DNA of 64,000 nt from Saprospiraceae bacterium (GCA_024103005.1 JAGFJA010000041.1:21811-85810); one strand, 5' to 3'; positions 34,655 to 46,600 are shown, counted from the first letter of the stretch. Notes: generated from the sequence alone by a model not told the origin. Numbers and translations are program-made.

Positions 34655-35199
34655 ATGACCAGTAGGCATTTTAGAGTTTTCCTTTTGACAATAATAACAC
34701 GATACCAGTTGCAAAACTATTGTTCAATTACGATTCTAAAGACTGTATATTAATATCTTTAGCTAAGAGGTTAAGATAAATGTTGCAGTTTATTGATGGT
34801 ATTGGCGTTTATTAGCCTTCCTGTCTGAACCGATAAGTGAGCGTTAGCTCATCAAACGGACTGTAGTCTATCAAACAGGCGATATCCTTACAATCACTTT
34901 CATAATTTAGGTCTTTTTTTCATTACGGTCATTCTAACTATATGGCATTGGTAGTGAGATATGATATATTGAATGATCGGGCAAGGGTAAACGAAAGCGA
35001 TTTTTGTATCAGATCAGATTTGACCTATACATTTTTTCTAAAATATTTTCGCTCAAACACTTGTACAGAACCAAAATAGTCATAACTTTGCAACCTATTT
35101 TGAGAAAGGGGCGATTTGTTTCGTTGAAAACATAGTAAACAAGCAGCTTTCGGCACTTTTTCAATCATTTTGTAACTAATAATTTTTAAACATAATCGT
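34655..35199 (+). promoter_or_regulatory. Long leader region with rpsL operon promoter
   Basis: This 545-bp gap has no convincing frame. Near its end, TTG at 35061-35063 and TAACTTTG at 35083-35090 are separated by exactly 19 nt, a good Bacteroidota housekeeping promoter. Transcription would start near 35097 and leave a leader of about 100 nt before rpsL. The rest, 34655-35060, shows AT-rich sequence with no recognised element. Confidence 0.6.
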
Positions 35200-35574
35200 A
35201 TGCCTACTATTAATCAATTGGTAAGAAAAGGCAGAAAGGCTGTAGAATATACCAGCAAATCAAGAGCGCTGGATGCTTCTCCTCAGAAAAGAGGTGTTTG
35301 CACCAGGGTATATACCACGACGCCTAAGAAACCGAACTCTGCACTTAGAAAAGTTGCTAAAGTCAGACTTACCAACCAGATCGAAGTCATCGCTTACATC
35401 CCGGGTGAAGGCCACAACCTGCAGGAGCACTCTATCGTGCTGATCGCAGGAGGTAGAGTAAAAGACCTTCCGGGTGTACGTTATACTATCGTGAGAGGAG
35501 CACTGGATACTGCCGGTGTAAACAACAGAAAGAAAAGCCGTTCACATTACGGTACAAAGCGCCCAAAGAAATAA
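35200..35574 (+). CDS. rpsL: 30S ribosomal protein S12
   Basis: This 124-residue protein forms part of the decoding centre. The [12 protein letters not shown] and [12 protein letters not shown] motifs are intact, including the two Lys whose replacement gives streptomycin resistance, so the allele looks like the sensitive type. It is the first gene of the rpsL-rpsG-fusA operon; rpsG follows after 33 nt. Confidence 0.99.
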   Translation: MPTINQLVRKGRKAVEYTSKSRALDASPQKRGVCTRVYTTTPKKPNSALRKVAKVRLTNQIEVIAYIPGEGHNLQEHSIVLIAGGRVKDLPGVRYTIVRGALDTAGVNNRKKSRSHYGTKRPKK

Positions 35575-35607
35575 TTTAATTAATCTAAAAAGCAACAAGC
35601 TTTAAAC

Positions 35608-36075
35608 ATGAGAAAAAGGAAACCAAAAGTTAGATTGATTGCAGGTGACCCAAGGTACAATGATACCATGGTGACTAAATTTGTCAATCATTTAATGTAT
35701 GAAGGGAAGAAAAGTACCGCCTTTCAAATTTTTTATGATGCAATGGACATCGTAAAGGAAAAGCTCGGAGAAGACGAGCACGAAACCTGGAAAAAGGCAC
35801 TGAATAACGCTATGCCTCAGGTAGAAGTACGTTCAAGAAGAATCGGAGGAGCTACCTTCCAGATTCCGACAGAATTACCTGCTAACAGAAAGATCTCCAT
35901 AGGGATGAAATGGTTGATTAATTTTGCACGCAAACGAAGCGGTAAGGGAATGGCTGATAAATTATCGGCAGAAATCATCGCCGCAAGCAAAGGTGAAGGT
36001 GCAGCTGTAAAGCGAAAAGAAGATACCCACAGAATGGCTGAAGCCAACAGAGCCTTTGCTCACTTTAAAGCTTAA
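35608..36075 (+). CDS. rpsG: 30S ribosomal protein S7
   Basis: This 155-residue protein nucleates the 30S head and often autoregulates the str operon. It begins MRKRKPKVR and contains the family segments [20 protein letters not shown] and [18 protein letters not shown]. It is normal in length. fusA starts 30 nt downstream. Confidence 0.99.
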   Translation: MRKRKPKVRLIAGDPRYNDTMVTKFVNHLMYEGKKSTAFQIFYDAMDIVKEKLGEDEHETWKKALNNAMPQVEVRSRRIGGATFQIPTELPANRKISIGMKWLINFARKRSGKGMADKLSAEIIAASKGEGAAVKRKEDTHRMAEANRAFAHFKA

Positions 36076-36105
36076 TTTTTTAGGATTATCAAAACAATAT
36101 TATAA

Positions 36106-38238
36106 ATGTCTTCCAAACTTGAATTAACAAGGAACATCGGAATTGCTGCACATATTGACGCAGGTAAAACTACAACTTCCGAGCGTATCCTTTTTTATAC
36201 CGGTATCAGCCATAAAATAGGTGAGGTACACGACGGTGCCGCCACAATGGACTGGATGGAACAAGAACAAGAACGAGGAATCACCATCACCTCTGCTGCT
36301 ACCAAGACCCACTGGGATTGGCAAGGTAAGCATTACTCCATTAACCTCATCGACACACCCGGTCACGTTGACTTTACGGTAGAGGTAGAACGTTCACTGA
36401 GGGTATTAGACGGAGTTGTCGCATTGTTTAGTGCCGTTGATGGAGTTGAACCTCAATCTGAAACAGTATGGCGTCAGGCAGACCGATACAAAGTGCCTCG
36501 CTTGGGCTTTGTGAATAAAATGGATCGCCAGGGAGCAGATTTCTTTAATGTCGTTAAGCAAGTCAGGGAAATGCTTGGTGGAAATGCGGTTGCCCTTCAA
36601 GTGCCTATCGGAGCTGAAGAGCACTTTAAAGGAGTCGTGGACTTAATCACCAACGAAGCTATCGTATGGAATGAAGACGATTACGGAATGACCTACAATG
36701 TTGTTCCGATTCCGGCTGATCTTGTTGATATTGTGGCAGAACACAGGGAACACCTGCTGGAGTCCGTAGCTGAATATGATGACACCATCATGGAAAAATT
36801 CTTTGAGGATCCCAATTCTATATCGGCTGACGAAATCCGCGCTGCTATCCGTGCTGCCGTCATTGATATGAAAATCGTACCTATGATGTGTGGTTCTTCC
36901 TTTAAAAATAAAGGTGTGCAGGCTATGTTGAATGCCGTTTGTGCATTCTTGCCGGCCCCGACAGACGTAGAAGCTGTTGAAGGCACAGATCCCCGCACCG
37001 ATGAGCCAATATCCAGAAAGCCGTCTGTTGATGAGCCTTTCTCTGCCCTTGCATTTAAGATCGCCACTGACCCGTTCGTAGGTCGTCTTGCCTTTATGAG
37101 GGTATATTCTGGTAAGCTGGATGCCGGCTCGTATGTACTTAATACTCGTTCAGGCAACAAGGAAAGAATTTCACGTATCTATCAGATGCACGCCAATAAG
37201 CAAAATCCGATTGAGAAAGTTGAGGCAGGAGATATCGCTGCTGCAGTAGGATTTAAAGATATTAAGACAGGTGATACACTTTGTGATGAAACAAAGCCCA
37301 TCATCCTTGAATCAATGACCTTCCCGGAACCAGTTATCGGTCTTGCAATTGAGCCAAAAACTCAGAAAGACCTTGAAAAGCTGGGTATGGCTTTGGCTAA
37401 ATTGTCTGAAGAAGATCCTACCTTCAAAGCCAGCTATAATGATGAAACAGCTCAAACAGTTATCTCAGGTATGGGAGAACTCCACCTTGAGATTATCGTA
37501 GATCGTCTGAAAAGAGAATTTAAAGTTGAAGTAAATCAGGGCGCTCCTCAGGTAAACTATAAAGAAGCTCTTACTAAAACCGTAAATCACCGTGAGAAGT
37601 TGAAAAAACAAACAGGTGGTTCTGGTCTCTTTGCTGATATTGAGTTTGAACTTGGTCCTGCTGATCAGGAATTCCTGGATAGTGAAGATTTCAAAAACGG
37701 TAAGACCAAACTTCAGTTTGAGTGGGCTATCGTTGGAGGTGCCATCGATAAAAACTATATGAAGCCGATTACAGACGGCTTTACTCAGATGATGAGTAAT
37801 GGAGTACTTGCCGGTTATAACATCGACAGTATGAAAGTTAAGGTTCATGACGGATCCATGCACTCTGTGGACTCTAAACCTATTGCTTTCGAATTGGCGG
37901 CTAAGGAAGGATTTAAAGAAGCCGCGAAAAAAGCAGCACCTGTCCTCCTTGAACCCATCATGAAGCTGGAGGTTACTACACCGGATGAATACACGGGTTC
38001 AGTTATCGGTGACTTGAATCGTCGTCGTGGTTTGGTAAAAGGCCAGGATGTCAAGTTTAACGCAGTAGTGGTGAAGGCTGAAGTTCCACTAAGTGAGATG
38101 TTTGGATATGTAACTCAGTTACGTACCATCACTTCCGGAAGGGCATCTTCATCAATGGAGTTTTCACACTTTGCTCAGGCTCCTGCCAATATAGCCACTG
38201 AGGTTATAGAAAAGGCTAAAGGCACTGTAAAAGCTTAG
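36106..38238 (+). CDS. fusA: Elongation factor G
   Basis: The 710-residue translational GTPase drives ribosomal translocation. The G1 motif [10 protein letters not shown]3 DTPGHVDF and G4 NKMDR are intact. Domains II-V follow at the usual length, ending with the domain V segment [19 protein letters not shown]. An intrinsic terminator follows 26 nt later, so the operon ends here and does not continue into rpsJ and the S10 cluster as in many Bacteroidota. Confidence 0.99.
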   Translation: MSSKLELTRNIGIAAHIDAGKTTTSERILFYTGISHKIGEVHDGAATMDWMEQEQERGITITSAATKTHWDWQGKHYSINLIDTPGHVDFTVEVERSLRVLDGVVALFSAVDGVEPQSETVWRQADRYKVPRLGFVNKMDRQGADFFNVVKQVREMLGGNAVALQVPIGAEEHFKGVVDLITNEAIVWNEDDYGMTYNVVPIPADLVDIVAEHREHLLESVAEYDDTIMEKFFEDPNSISADEIRAAIRAAVIDMKIVPMMCGSSFKNKGVQAMLNAVCAFLPAPTDVEAVEGTDPRTDEPISRKPSVDEPFSALAFKIATDPFVGRLAFMRVYSGKLDAGSYVLNTRSGNKERISRIYQMHANKQNPIEKVEAGDIAAAVGFKDIKTGDTLCDETKPIILESMTFPEPVIGLAIEPKTQKDLEKLGMALAKLSEEDPTFKASYNDETAQTVISGMGELHLEIIVDRLKREFKVEVNQGAPQVNYKEALTKTVNHREKLKKQTGGSGLFADIEFELGPADQEFLDSEDFKNGKTKLQFEWAIVGGAIDKNYMKPITDGFTQMMSNGVLAGYNIDSMKVKVHDGSMHSVDSKPIAFELAAKEGFKEAAKKAAPVLLEPIMKLEVTTPDEYTGSVIGDLNRRRGLVKGQDVKFNAVVVKAEVPLSEMFGYVTQLRTITSGRASSSMEFSHFAQAPANIATEVIEKAKGTVKA

Positions 38239-38263
38239 AATAAATTTTTTAGTGAAGATAGAA

Positions 38264-38293
38264 AAGGCTGTTCGTAAGAGCAGCCTTTTTTTA
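38264..38293 (+). terminator. Intrinsic terminator of the rpsL-rpsG-fusA operon
   Basis: AAGGCTGTTC and GAGCAGCCTT form a ten-pair stem with one G-T wobble and a GTAA tetraloop, followed by a run of T. It lies 26 nt after the fusA stop. Confidence 0.9.
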
Positions 38294-38356
38294 TTTATCC
38301 TAAACAGTGCAGGAAAGCTCATACCTTTTTTGATTTCGTATGATGAATGATAAAGC

Positions 38357-38388
38357 ATTTAATTTATTTTTGCAAAAATAAATTAAAT
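38357..38388. promoter_or_regulatory. Perfect 32-bp palindrome before a lipoprotein gene
   Basis: The 32 bases are a perfect palindrome centred on TTTTTGCAAAAA. It ends 5 nt before ATG 38394 and contains TATTTTTG (38365-38372), a match to the -7 consensus. It could be an operator over the promoter or a hairpin in the leader that covers the ribosome-binding region. It also lies 64 nt after the fusA terminator. The palindrome is certain; its role is inference. Confidence 0.7.
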
Positions 38389-38393
38389 AAAAA

Positions 38394-38795
38394 ATGCTTA
38401 AACTTATTCATTTCATTTTCTTAGCCATGTCGGTTGTATTTTTTATAGCATGTAATCCGAGCAAAAAGATTACCGGTAAAGAAATCTATCAAGAAAGTCG
38501 TGGAAACGATATGGTCTATTTCATTAAAAACGGCGATAACCGGATTGTTATAACCTATCTGATACAGAACTTCCCTGCTCAATTGAAAAAGACACATGTA
38601 GTCAATATTGAACAGACAAAGAAAAACTTCATCATATTGAAGAATGAAACCGGACATAATATCACGCTATATACAAGTAAAGATGAGCATGTTGATACGG
38701 ATGCGGCAAATTCTTATCAGGTCATCGGTATTGCCAAATTAACCTATAGCCGTGGTGTTACTTTGGAAGAGGCGAGAAATAACGCCTTTCGTTGA
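38394..38795 (+). CDS. Small lipoprotein of unknown function
   Basis: The 133-residue protein has a lipoprotein signal with lipobox FFIAC (C20). The mature part starts NPSKKITGKEIYQESRGND and contains alternating strands with no recognised family. The C-terminus has a conserved-looking TYSRGVTLEEARNNAFR segment. It is monocistronic, downstream of the fusA terminator and a perfect palindrome. It is probably an envelope protein, and more cannot be said. Confidence 0.6.
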   Translation: MLKLIHFIFLAMSVVFFIACNPSKKITGKEIYQESRGNDMVYFIKNGDNRIVITYLIQNFPAQLKKTHVVNIEQTKKNFIILKNETGHNITLYTSKDEHVDTDAANSYQVIGIAKLTYSRGVTLEEARNNAFR

Positions 38796-38981
38796 CCTTT
38801 TTGATGGATATAGCTATTATTCAAAGTTAAACATCTTTATGTTTATCATTAAAAGTCCAATCAAAAGGAAAACCGCATATCTTACCGGATATACCAGTGA
38901 CATTAATTTTTTTTAATATGATTTGAATTATTACAAAATCAGTATTTAGAATAGTTGTAGTCGGACCTTTATGTGGTCATT

Positions 38982-40928
38982 CTATAAAATTATCAACTTT
39001 CTGTATTCAGATAGGGGAGCAGCAGTTAAAATCTCCATTACAGCCATTCCCTGCGGTAAGGAGGAAATATCAATATAATCTGAATGAAAAATCTGCTTAC
39101 ACAGAAGTTGTCTTCCATGCAAGTCATAAATTCGGACGGATATTGGTATTTTCAGGTTGTTTTCTACCCGGATAAAGTTTTTTGCAGGATTGGGATAAAT
39201 TCTGACAGATTTATTTGATGCGAGATTGACTGCTGACGGAATACAATCAGATAATATAATATTTGCAGAATTTTCCCCTGAGATGGTAAACAGATTTCCC
39301 TGAAGAAAGGCGTAATCAATATTTTCATCTTCTTCAAGTAAATTATCAGATCGAGCCCGGATAGTGTCTGTAATCGTTGTCTGAAAGGCAGGTATAACAA
39401 TTCCTCCGACCTGCAGGTGAATATCGTCACCGGCCTTTGCCGATCCGGAATATTCATACTTTACAGTTAATGGATAACTTATGTTGACGGACGCTCAAGT
39501 TAACTCGATTAGACCATCTTGCTGATTACATTCATAAGCATGGTCTTCTAAAGTATTGACTAAAACTGTCGTCGAGGGTAGTTGGGCAAAATAATTAATT
39601 TTATAATTACAATTGATGGTATCGGCTACTTTGGAATACATAACCGGATTGTTATTTGATTCGAATATGGTGAAGTTGCCTGTAATATCTTTAATGCCTG
39701 CTAAGGTAGTCCAGCCCAAAACTCTGAAAAAACTAAAATCAGTGGGATAGGAAATCAGGATATTATCAAAGTTGAAACCGCCTAAGTATGAGCAAGGATT
39801 GTTATAATCCGGCACTTCGAGAAAAATTGGTTCATTGTATTGAATCTGAAGTTTACTCACATCCTGAAATATACAATCCTTAAATGTCACCATGTAAGCA
39901 TCTGCAGTTTTTCGGGAATATAAAGCACCGTATTGGCTTTCTTCTATAAAACATCGGTCAAATACAACATTTCCTTTCACTGGTTTATGGGCATCAGCAC
40001 CTATATATATTTCACTTAAAGCATACGTATTAGTCGGTTTACAGTTGTTTTTAAAGGCACATTGGTTGATATTAATTGATTCGGGTAAAGATGTGCTGTC
40101 CAGAAAAGTCAGTGCCAATGCCAGGCCTGCCCATCCATTGTCTTCAAACCGACATTTTTCGATGGTCAGATTAGTAATCTGCTGCGTGGTCTAATACGGT
40201 TCCACGTCAATACCTGCTTCCGGCAGTGTACCTTTTGTATGGGCAAAATAACAGTTCCTTACTGTCATATCCCGAACGTTGCAGATACTTATTCCCTGAC
40301 GATAGTGGTTGATGGCTTGAACATCCTCCAATAAGATGGATTTGCAATAATTCAAGCTATCTCCACCTATATATATGCCATCTCCACCGCTTTCATCCAG
40401 AATCAGTCCTTTTATTGTAATGTCCGAGCAGCCGTCCATTGAAATGCTCATTCTGTATTCGCCTTTATTAAGCTGTGCATATTCGCTCTTGTTCATTTTA
40501 AATGTGGCACCGTAACCAATGATGCTGACTTGATGGCTGAACCTGAGTTTGAAAAGGCAGGCATTTGTCGCACCAAAACGGCCCGGTAAGGCTCTCAGGA
40601 CTACGCCGGATTGGAATAGAATGGTCTTATTTTGGAGTGAAAAGAAGGTGCTTGGTCCTACATTCCAGTCAGCATCTTGTTTGTCGATAATAATGGTATC
40701 ATTTGGAGAGTTGATAGCTTTCTGGAAGGCTTCAGTTGCATCAGACGGGCTGTAGCCAAATTGAGAAGCAAAAACAGTTGAAGCCGTGATCCTGTCGGGA
40801 AACATAATCAGGTATGCCCATAAAATGATGAATAAAATAGTTGGCTTGGTGGCATATTCGAAGAATACACGGGAATGCTTTCGATATCCTCTACGTGGTT
40901 TTACAGTTAATAAATTTTTATAATGCAT
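38982..40928 (-). pseudogene. Beta-helix T9SS protein broken by two in-frame stops
   Basis: A 649-codon frame from ATG 40928 to TAG 38982 is interrupted by TAG at 40191-40193 and TGA at 39495-39497. All three parts lie in the same frame. The N-terminus (after a basic, hydrophobic leader) and middle form a right-handed parallel beta-helix of the pectate-lyase type, with short strands such as SILLEDVQAINHYRQGISI and MTVRNCYFAHTKG. After the first stop the frame continues at once with QITNLTIEKCRFEDNGWAG, and after the second it ends in a T9SS domain (VRIYPNPAKNFIRVENNLK). A polysaccharide lyase or adhesin is likely for the ancestor. Each stop could result from one base change. Confidence 0.8.
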
Positions 40929-41024
40929 AATTTGTAATATAAAAAAACTTGTATGATAATATGATACGGCTTATTATAATTTTTTAGGAACAGATAATTG
41001 CATTTGATATTTTAGAGATACATT

Positions 41025-42251
41025 TCATTCTCTTTTCTTCTGAATCTCTTTATGGTATGATTTGTACCACATTAAGTTTAGTAAAAATATCAGGATGAAC
41101 AATATACACAATAGAATGGATAAATAAATAGTTCCTTTTTCATTCCGGCAAAGAACAGAGACTATTACTATCAAGGAAGCCGCATAAATAAAAGCTGATC
41201 TTATGCGTTGCCGGTCCGTTTGTGAGACAGTCGGATAGTCCATAAAATTGCTGATTCCGCTGATTCCAATGAGTATCAGGGCAATGCACACTCCTATTAG
41301 AAAATTTATTGTCTCAAACGAGGTGTTTCCGTCAGGGATAATTGAACCCATTTGAGCGGTTTCTGAAAATAAGGCGCCCAGCAGACCAAGGGCACTTAAA
41401 GTCGGGATATAAAGGATCGGTAGCAAATACCAGTTTGCCGTGTAGGCTCTGACGGGTCGATCAGATGTCAATGTAAAAAGGAGCCACCAAACCACAAAGG
41501 TCAGCAAGATACAGAGTACAAATATGATCCACGCTTCAGGCCGGTTTGTTAAGTTAGGGGTTAAGCCATTAGTGATTCCCAGGATTACTTCCCCCAATAA
41601 GATGATGGTGAGTAAGCCCAGCCTTTCGTTCATACTTTCTGACCACATAGTGTTTACGGGTAACTTTCTGATACGGTGAATTACCTTAGACACAATGGGT
41701 GGAATAAAATTCAGAATTATGGCCCCCACAATGAGCCATTTTTGGCCATTGGCAAAGAAGGATAATAATAATAGGAAGGCAGCCAGGCAAAAACAAATGG
41801 TGTAAGGCAAATTCAATTTCCGGTGTTGCTTGTCATAAAGCCCTATGCTCCACCACAAATATATTAGATACATCTCAAGGATAGAGAAGGTGAATATGGT
41901 TGCCTTTGAAAAAAATTCTTCTGAATTTTTAATGGTGACTGCAATGGCAGCAGCTGCCATAATTTGCCACAGCATCATCAATCGGGTACGCAAGCCTTCC
42001 GTACCATGCAGTTCATAATAGAGGCTTCCATTGAGCCAACCCCAGAATATCAAAGCAAAGAGTAGGAAATAATCCAGTAGATTAGTGAAAGTATAATGAC
42101 CATACAGATGGTGGGTTGCCGATGAAATCAGGATGACATACACCAGATCAAAGAACAATTCCAGCCAGGTTATTTTCCTTTCTTCAGGTATAGCATTAAA
42201 CTTTTTGGGAGGTCCCCACCAAAGGTTAAAGTTGAGCTTGTTGTGATTCAT
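41025..42251 (-). CDS. LtrA family membrane protein
   Basis: The 408-residue protein has about ten transmembrane helices. The N-terminal ERKITWLELFFDLVYVILISSATHHL and the internal SMNERLGLLTIILLGEVILGI motifs are diagnostic of the low-temperature requirement A family. The name comes from a Listeria cold-growth gene; the biochemical role is unknown. It is transcribed away from the beta-helix pseudogene's start, and an alpha/beta hydrolase gene lies 103 nt upstream. Confidence 0.87.
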   Translation of the reverse strand: MNHNKLNFNLWWGPPKKFNAIPEERKITWLELFFDLVYVILISSATHHLYGHYTFTNLLDYFLLFALIFWGWLNGSLYYELHGTEGLRTRLMMLWQIMAAAAIAVTIKNSEEFFSKATIFTFSILEMYLIYLWWSIGLYDKQHRKLNLPYTICFCLAAFLLLLSFFANGQKWLIVGAIILNFIPPIVSKVIHRIRKLPVNTMWSESMNERLGLLTIILLGEVILGITNGLTPNLTNRPEAWIIFVLCILLTFVVWWLLFTLTSDRPVRAYTANWYLLPILYIPTLSALGLLGALFSETAQMGSIIPDGNTSFETINFLIGVCIALILIGISGISNFMDYPTVSQTDRQRIRSAFIYAASLIVIVSVLCRNEKGTIYLSILLCILFILIFLLNLMWYKSYHKEIQKKRE

Positions 42252-42354
42252 ACTGTATATAATGAAAAGAGATGTTAACCTTTATTGGCTGTTAAATTCC
42301 TTCCTCTCCTTGACACCACATCCACCTTCCTCACCATTGAGAGAAGACCGGAAA

Positions 42355-43257
42355 TCACTTCAACACCATGGCATTCTGATTGAGTAATTCCATGATTTTC
42401 TCTACCACGATTTTAGGGCGTGTATCTACAATATTATGTTTTAACCCGCCAAGTATGGTTATTTGTTTAGGAGCTCTCCAGAACTTACTATATACAAAAC
42501 TGACATTTGTAGGAAATATTAATTCATCCTCGGAACCATGCAGCATTACCAACGGGCATAGGATATGCGACCATTCACCTTTAATTTCTTCCAGCATCTT
42601 TCTGTGATGAATTTTCTCTGCTGTCGCTACCTGCAATACTCTTGGAAAAAACTCCCCAAGTGGAGAGTCTATCAGATGTGTAATGTTCCAGATGGCTTCT
42701 TCGCCGGGGGCAATCGAAGATGAAACTAACAGCAATCCGGATACATATTCAGGGAAACGGGCAGCCAGCAATGCGCACAAAGGCCCGCCATAACTTGAAC
42801 CAACTAGTATAAGCTGCCTGTTTTTACCATATTTTTCAATGATGGGCGCCAATAAGGAGGCCTGAGTGTAATAGGACAAATACAATCTTCCGAAACTGGA
42901 ATATCCGTAGCCCGGACGATCAACAGCCACTAATTCAGCTTTTGATTTCAAAAGGCTATCCTGAAAAAAAGGCTTCCAGAAAGATAAAGAGGCGGGAGCT
43001 CCATGTATAAATAAGACAACGGGTAAAGAATCCGAGCCTGAATGGCAGTACCTGATGTGATTGCGTTTTATGCGGTATCTTTCAAATTGTACTTTCTCAC
43101 TATTCTTCAAGCCTTGGTTGAAAACTTTGTCACTCTCCCTCATCTTAAAATAGTTAAGTGAACTGCACCCGGGTAATAAAAAAAGTAAAATAATCAGGCA
43201 TAAATTTTCTATTCCGGATACCTTAATTTTTAAATTGACCAGCTTAATTGTTTTCAA
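42355..43257 (-). CDS. Alpha/beta hydrolase lipoprotein
   Basis: The 300-residue protein begins with a lipoprotein signal whose Cys follows LLFLLPG (C31). The alpha/beta hydrolase fold is complete: oxyanion segment FIHGAPASLSFW, nucleophile elbow GSSYGG, acid in HGSEDELIF and base His in GGLKHNIVDTRP. It likely acts on small esters or amides at the membrane. The substrate is unknown. It is divergent from the SusC gene with a 435-bp spacer. Confidence 0.85.
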   Translation of the reverse strand: MKTIKLVNLKIKVSGIENLCLIILLFLLPGCSSLNYFKMRESDKVFNQGLKNSEKVQFERYRIKRNHIRYCHSGSDSLPVVLFIHGAPASLSFWKPFFQDSLLKSKAELVAVDRPGYGYSSFGRLYLSYYTQASLLAPIIEKYGKNRQLILVGSSYGGPLCALLAARFPEYVSGLLLVSSSIAPGEEAIWNITHLIDSPLGEFFPRVLQVATAEKIHHRKMLEEIKGEWSHILCPLVMLHGSEDELIFPTNVSFVYSKFWRAPKQITILGGLKHNIVDTRPKIVVEKIMELLNQNAMVLK

Positions 43258-43692
43258 TTAGTTTTATTTTAAAAAATATTATCAGCACTAAGTTATTATT
43301 ACAAAATATAAAATATTAAAAATGTTGGCATGTTAACATATAATTTGTAGAATATTTTTTGACTTAACTAATATTTTGTTTTGTATATCAATCAAACAAA
43401 TATAAATACTTTAAACCGCTTTTTAGGTTTATTTTATAATTGTCTGTTTTTTTAATAAAATTCTTAATAAAAAAGATTGTTTTGTTAAGTATTTTCTCAA
43501 ATTTGTTCCACATAAAATACAATAGTAATATTTGTTATTGTTGGTTTTAGTAAAAATTTTAAATCAATAAATATGGTTGATAAGATATAGGAAATGAAAT
43601 GTCATGCGGCTGTTTACTTAGCTTCTGATAAATTATTTTTTTATCCTTATATGACTTAAATTTGAATATTCTTTATCTATAAAATTTAGCAT
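43258..43692. other. AT-rich spacer upstream of the SusC gene
   Basis: This 435-bp spacer is very AT-rich and has no supported frame. It must contain the promoters for the hydrolase and the SusC gene. No consensus TAnnTTTG with a paired -33 element could be assigned, and no sigma/anti-sigma pair flanks the SusC gene. Confidence 0.3.
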
Positions 43693-46600
43693 GTGAAAAA
43701 AATCATTTTTACCATCTGTTTTTTCACCCTAATCACATCCCTGTTTTCTCAGCAAACTATTTCCGGCACTATCGTGGATGCCACATCAAATGAATCAATC
43801 ATAGGCGCCAGCATCATGGTTTTACGAGGCACGGGTAGCGATCTGAGTAAATATACTAACACCGGTATCGGAACTGTTTCAGATATTGACGGTAATTTCT
43901 CGGTAGATATTAAGCCGGGAGACAATGCCATAAATGTTTCCTATATCGGCTATGAAAGTCAGACGCTTCTTTTAAACGGGCAGTCAAAATTTAACATAAA
44001 ACTTCAGTCTAAATCCAATGTCCTGTCTGAAGTCGTTGTGGTAGGTTATGGTGTTCAGCGAAAAGTGGATGTGACCGGCTCTACGTCAAGTGTAAAAGGT
44101 GAAGATCTTGCCAAGCAACCTGTTCTCACTGCTACCCAGGCACTTCAGGGAAAGGCAGCCGGTGTGCAGGTCATCACCAGTGGTGAACCGGGAAGCAGCC
44201 CTGTGGTGCGAGTTCGCGGTATTAGTTCTGCCATCGCAGGTACAGCTACCCTTTATGTGGTGGATGGTGTCCTGACGGATAATATTAGCAATATCAATAC
44301 CAATGACATCGTGAGTATGGACATCCTCAAAGATGCTTCTTCCACTGCTATTTACGGAGCACGTGGCGCCAATGGTGTGATTATCATTACCACCAAGAAA
44401 GGTAAAAGCGGAACAATGTCAATCAATTATAACACTACGGTAGGATTTAAAAACGCTGCTAACCTGGTGGACATGGCGAATAGCGACGAGTATGCCAACT
44501 ATGTAACTCAGGCAACTTCCAATACAGTTGTAAATCCGGGCTTTTCTACAGACTGGTATAGTCAGATTCTCCGAAATGCATGGTATCAAAGCCATAACCT
44601 GTCTCTTTCAGGTGGATCGGATAAGTCAACTTACTATATCAGTGGCGGTTATTTGGAAGACGAAGGTATCGTCATAGACAATAAATTTAAAAGATTTAAC
44701 CTTAGATCTAACCTCACCTGGGATATTAATAAATACCTGAATGCAGGAATCATTTCTTCTTTTTCAAATTCCAATAACAAGATTGCAAACCTGGGTACTG
44801 CCTATAACAATGCCTATCGCGCCGCACCAATCATCCAGTCCAAAGTGGACGGTAAGTACGGTAATACTTCCGTTTACCAAAACGTAGGTAACCCAATTCT
44901 CGATATTGAAAATAATTATAACAGAGAAAAAACGAACAGAATCCAGTCTGTCGGCTATCTCGATATAAAACCACTTCCTTGGCTGACATTCAGATCCAGC
45001 ATCGGAGGAGAGCTGAACAACATAAGCAGTACGGTTTATAATTACGCTTTTGAGAACGACGAAACAACTTTTATCAAAGCCGGTGGTAATCAAAGAAACG
45101 CCGATTCTGATCTGAATGTAAAAAAAGAAAATGCCTTCAGGTGGGTGTGGGACAATACCATTACGATGATGAAGCAATTTGACCGCCATGCACTGACAAT
45201 CATGGTGGGTACAACGGCAGAGCGATTTTCTTCCGATTATTTAACTGCTTATAGAAGTGATGTTCCGGCCGATCCTGACCTTTGGTATATAGGAACAGGA
45301 GATGCGAATACTTCTACAAATAATGGGGGTGGCGACAAATGGGCCCGTAATGCATATCTTGCCCGATTAAATTATAGCTTTGATGACAAATACCTTTTTA
45401 CCGGTACAATGCGTTACGACGGCAGCTCCCGCCTGGCTCCGGATAACAGATGGAGTTTCTTTCCCTCTTTTGGTGCAGGGTGGATAATTTCAAATGAGCC
45501 TTTTATGGCTGATCAGACAATGGTAGATATGCTGAAATTAAGAGCCAGCTGGGGACAGGTAGGTAATGACAGAGTGCCTACAGATGCTTTTGTAACGACA
45601 GTAGAGCCCAATCAGAATTATCCATACGGCGGTGGTGTGGCAGTGCCGGGAAGTGCAATCACTCAGGTAAAGGATCCAAACCTGAAATGGGAAACAACGG
45701 AGGAGCTGGACCTGGCTGTGGAATTTGGTTTACTTAAAAACAGGCTTACAGGAGAAATAGGTTATTATAACAAAAAAGCTCGTGACTTGCTCATCAATGT
45801 TAAAGTGCCGTCTGTGATAGGTGACGCAGATGGGTTAGTCCTCACCAATGCCGCTTCAATTCAGAACTATGGACTGGAGGCCATGCTCAACTGGAGGACA
45901 AAGGTATCAGAAAAGTTTTCATATAATGTCGGAGGTAATATTACCTTCAACAACAATAAAGTAATCGGTCTGAACGGAGGTCAACCAATTCTGGACGGTG
46001 GCATAGGGGCAGCACAACAATATACCACCAAGACGGACAATGATCAGGAAGTTGGAGCATTCTATGTGTACCAGGTTCTGGGCGTCTTTCAGACGGACGA
46101 AGAAGTACTGGCTTATGTCAAAGATGGAAAACCCATCCAGCCTTCTGCTTCTGCCGGGACATTTAAATATCTGGATGCCAACAATGACGGTGTCATAGAT
46201 GACAATGACAGGGTATTTGTCGGATCATATCAACCTGACTTTTATTATGGTATCAACCTCGGTGCCTCTTATGGACATTTTGATTTAACTATCGACCTCA
46301 CCGGTGTCGCCGGCAATAAAGTATATAACGGAAAGAAGGCCTTCCGCCAACTTGCTACAGATAATATAGAGAAAGATATGGCCTACAACAGATGGACAAG
46401 AGGAAGCGGTATCAATGACGAACCTGGTGCCAATGCCGGTAACCTGCCCGCATCCACTTACTTTGTGGAGCCGGGTGATTATATCCGAATCAATAACGTG
46501 ACCTTATCGTACAATCTGCCTTCAACCATGGGAAGTAAAAAAATATTTCAAAATGCACGCGTTTTTCTAACCGGACAGAACATTTTTACGTTAAAAAAAT

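Noticed and set aside
39164..39457. A 97-codon minus strand frame.
   Set aside because: It is out of frame with the T9SS C-terminal domain of the beta-helix pseudogene, which occupies the same DNA.
28714..40928. Stop codon reassignment as an explanation of the in-frame stops.
   Set aside because: TAA, TAG and TGA are all involved, and all three end intact neighbouring genes normally.
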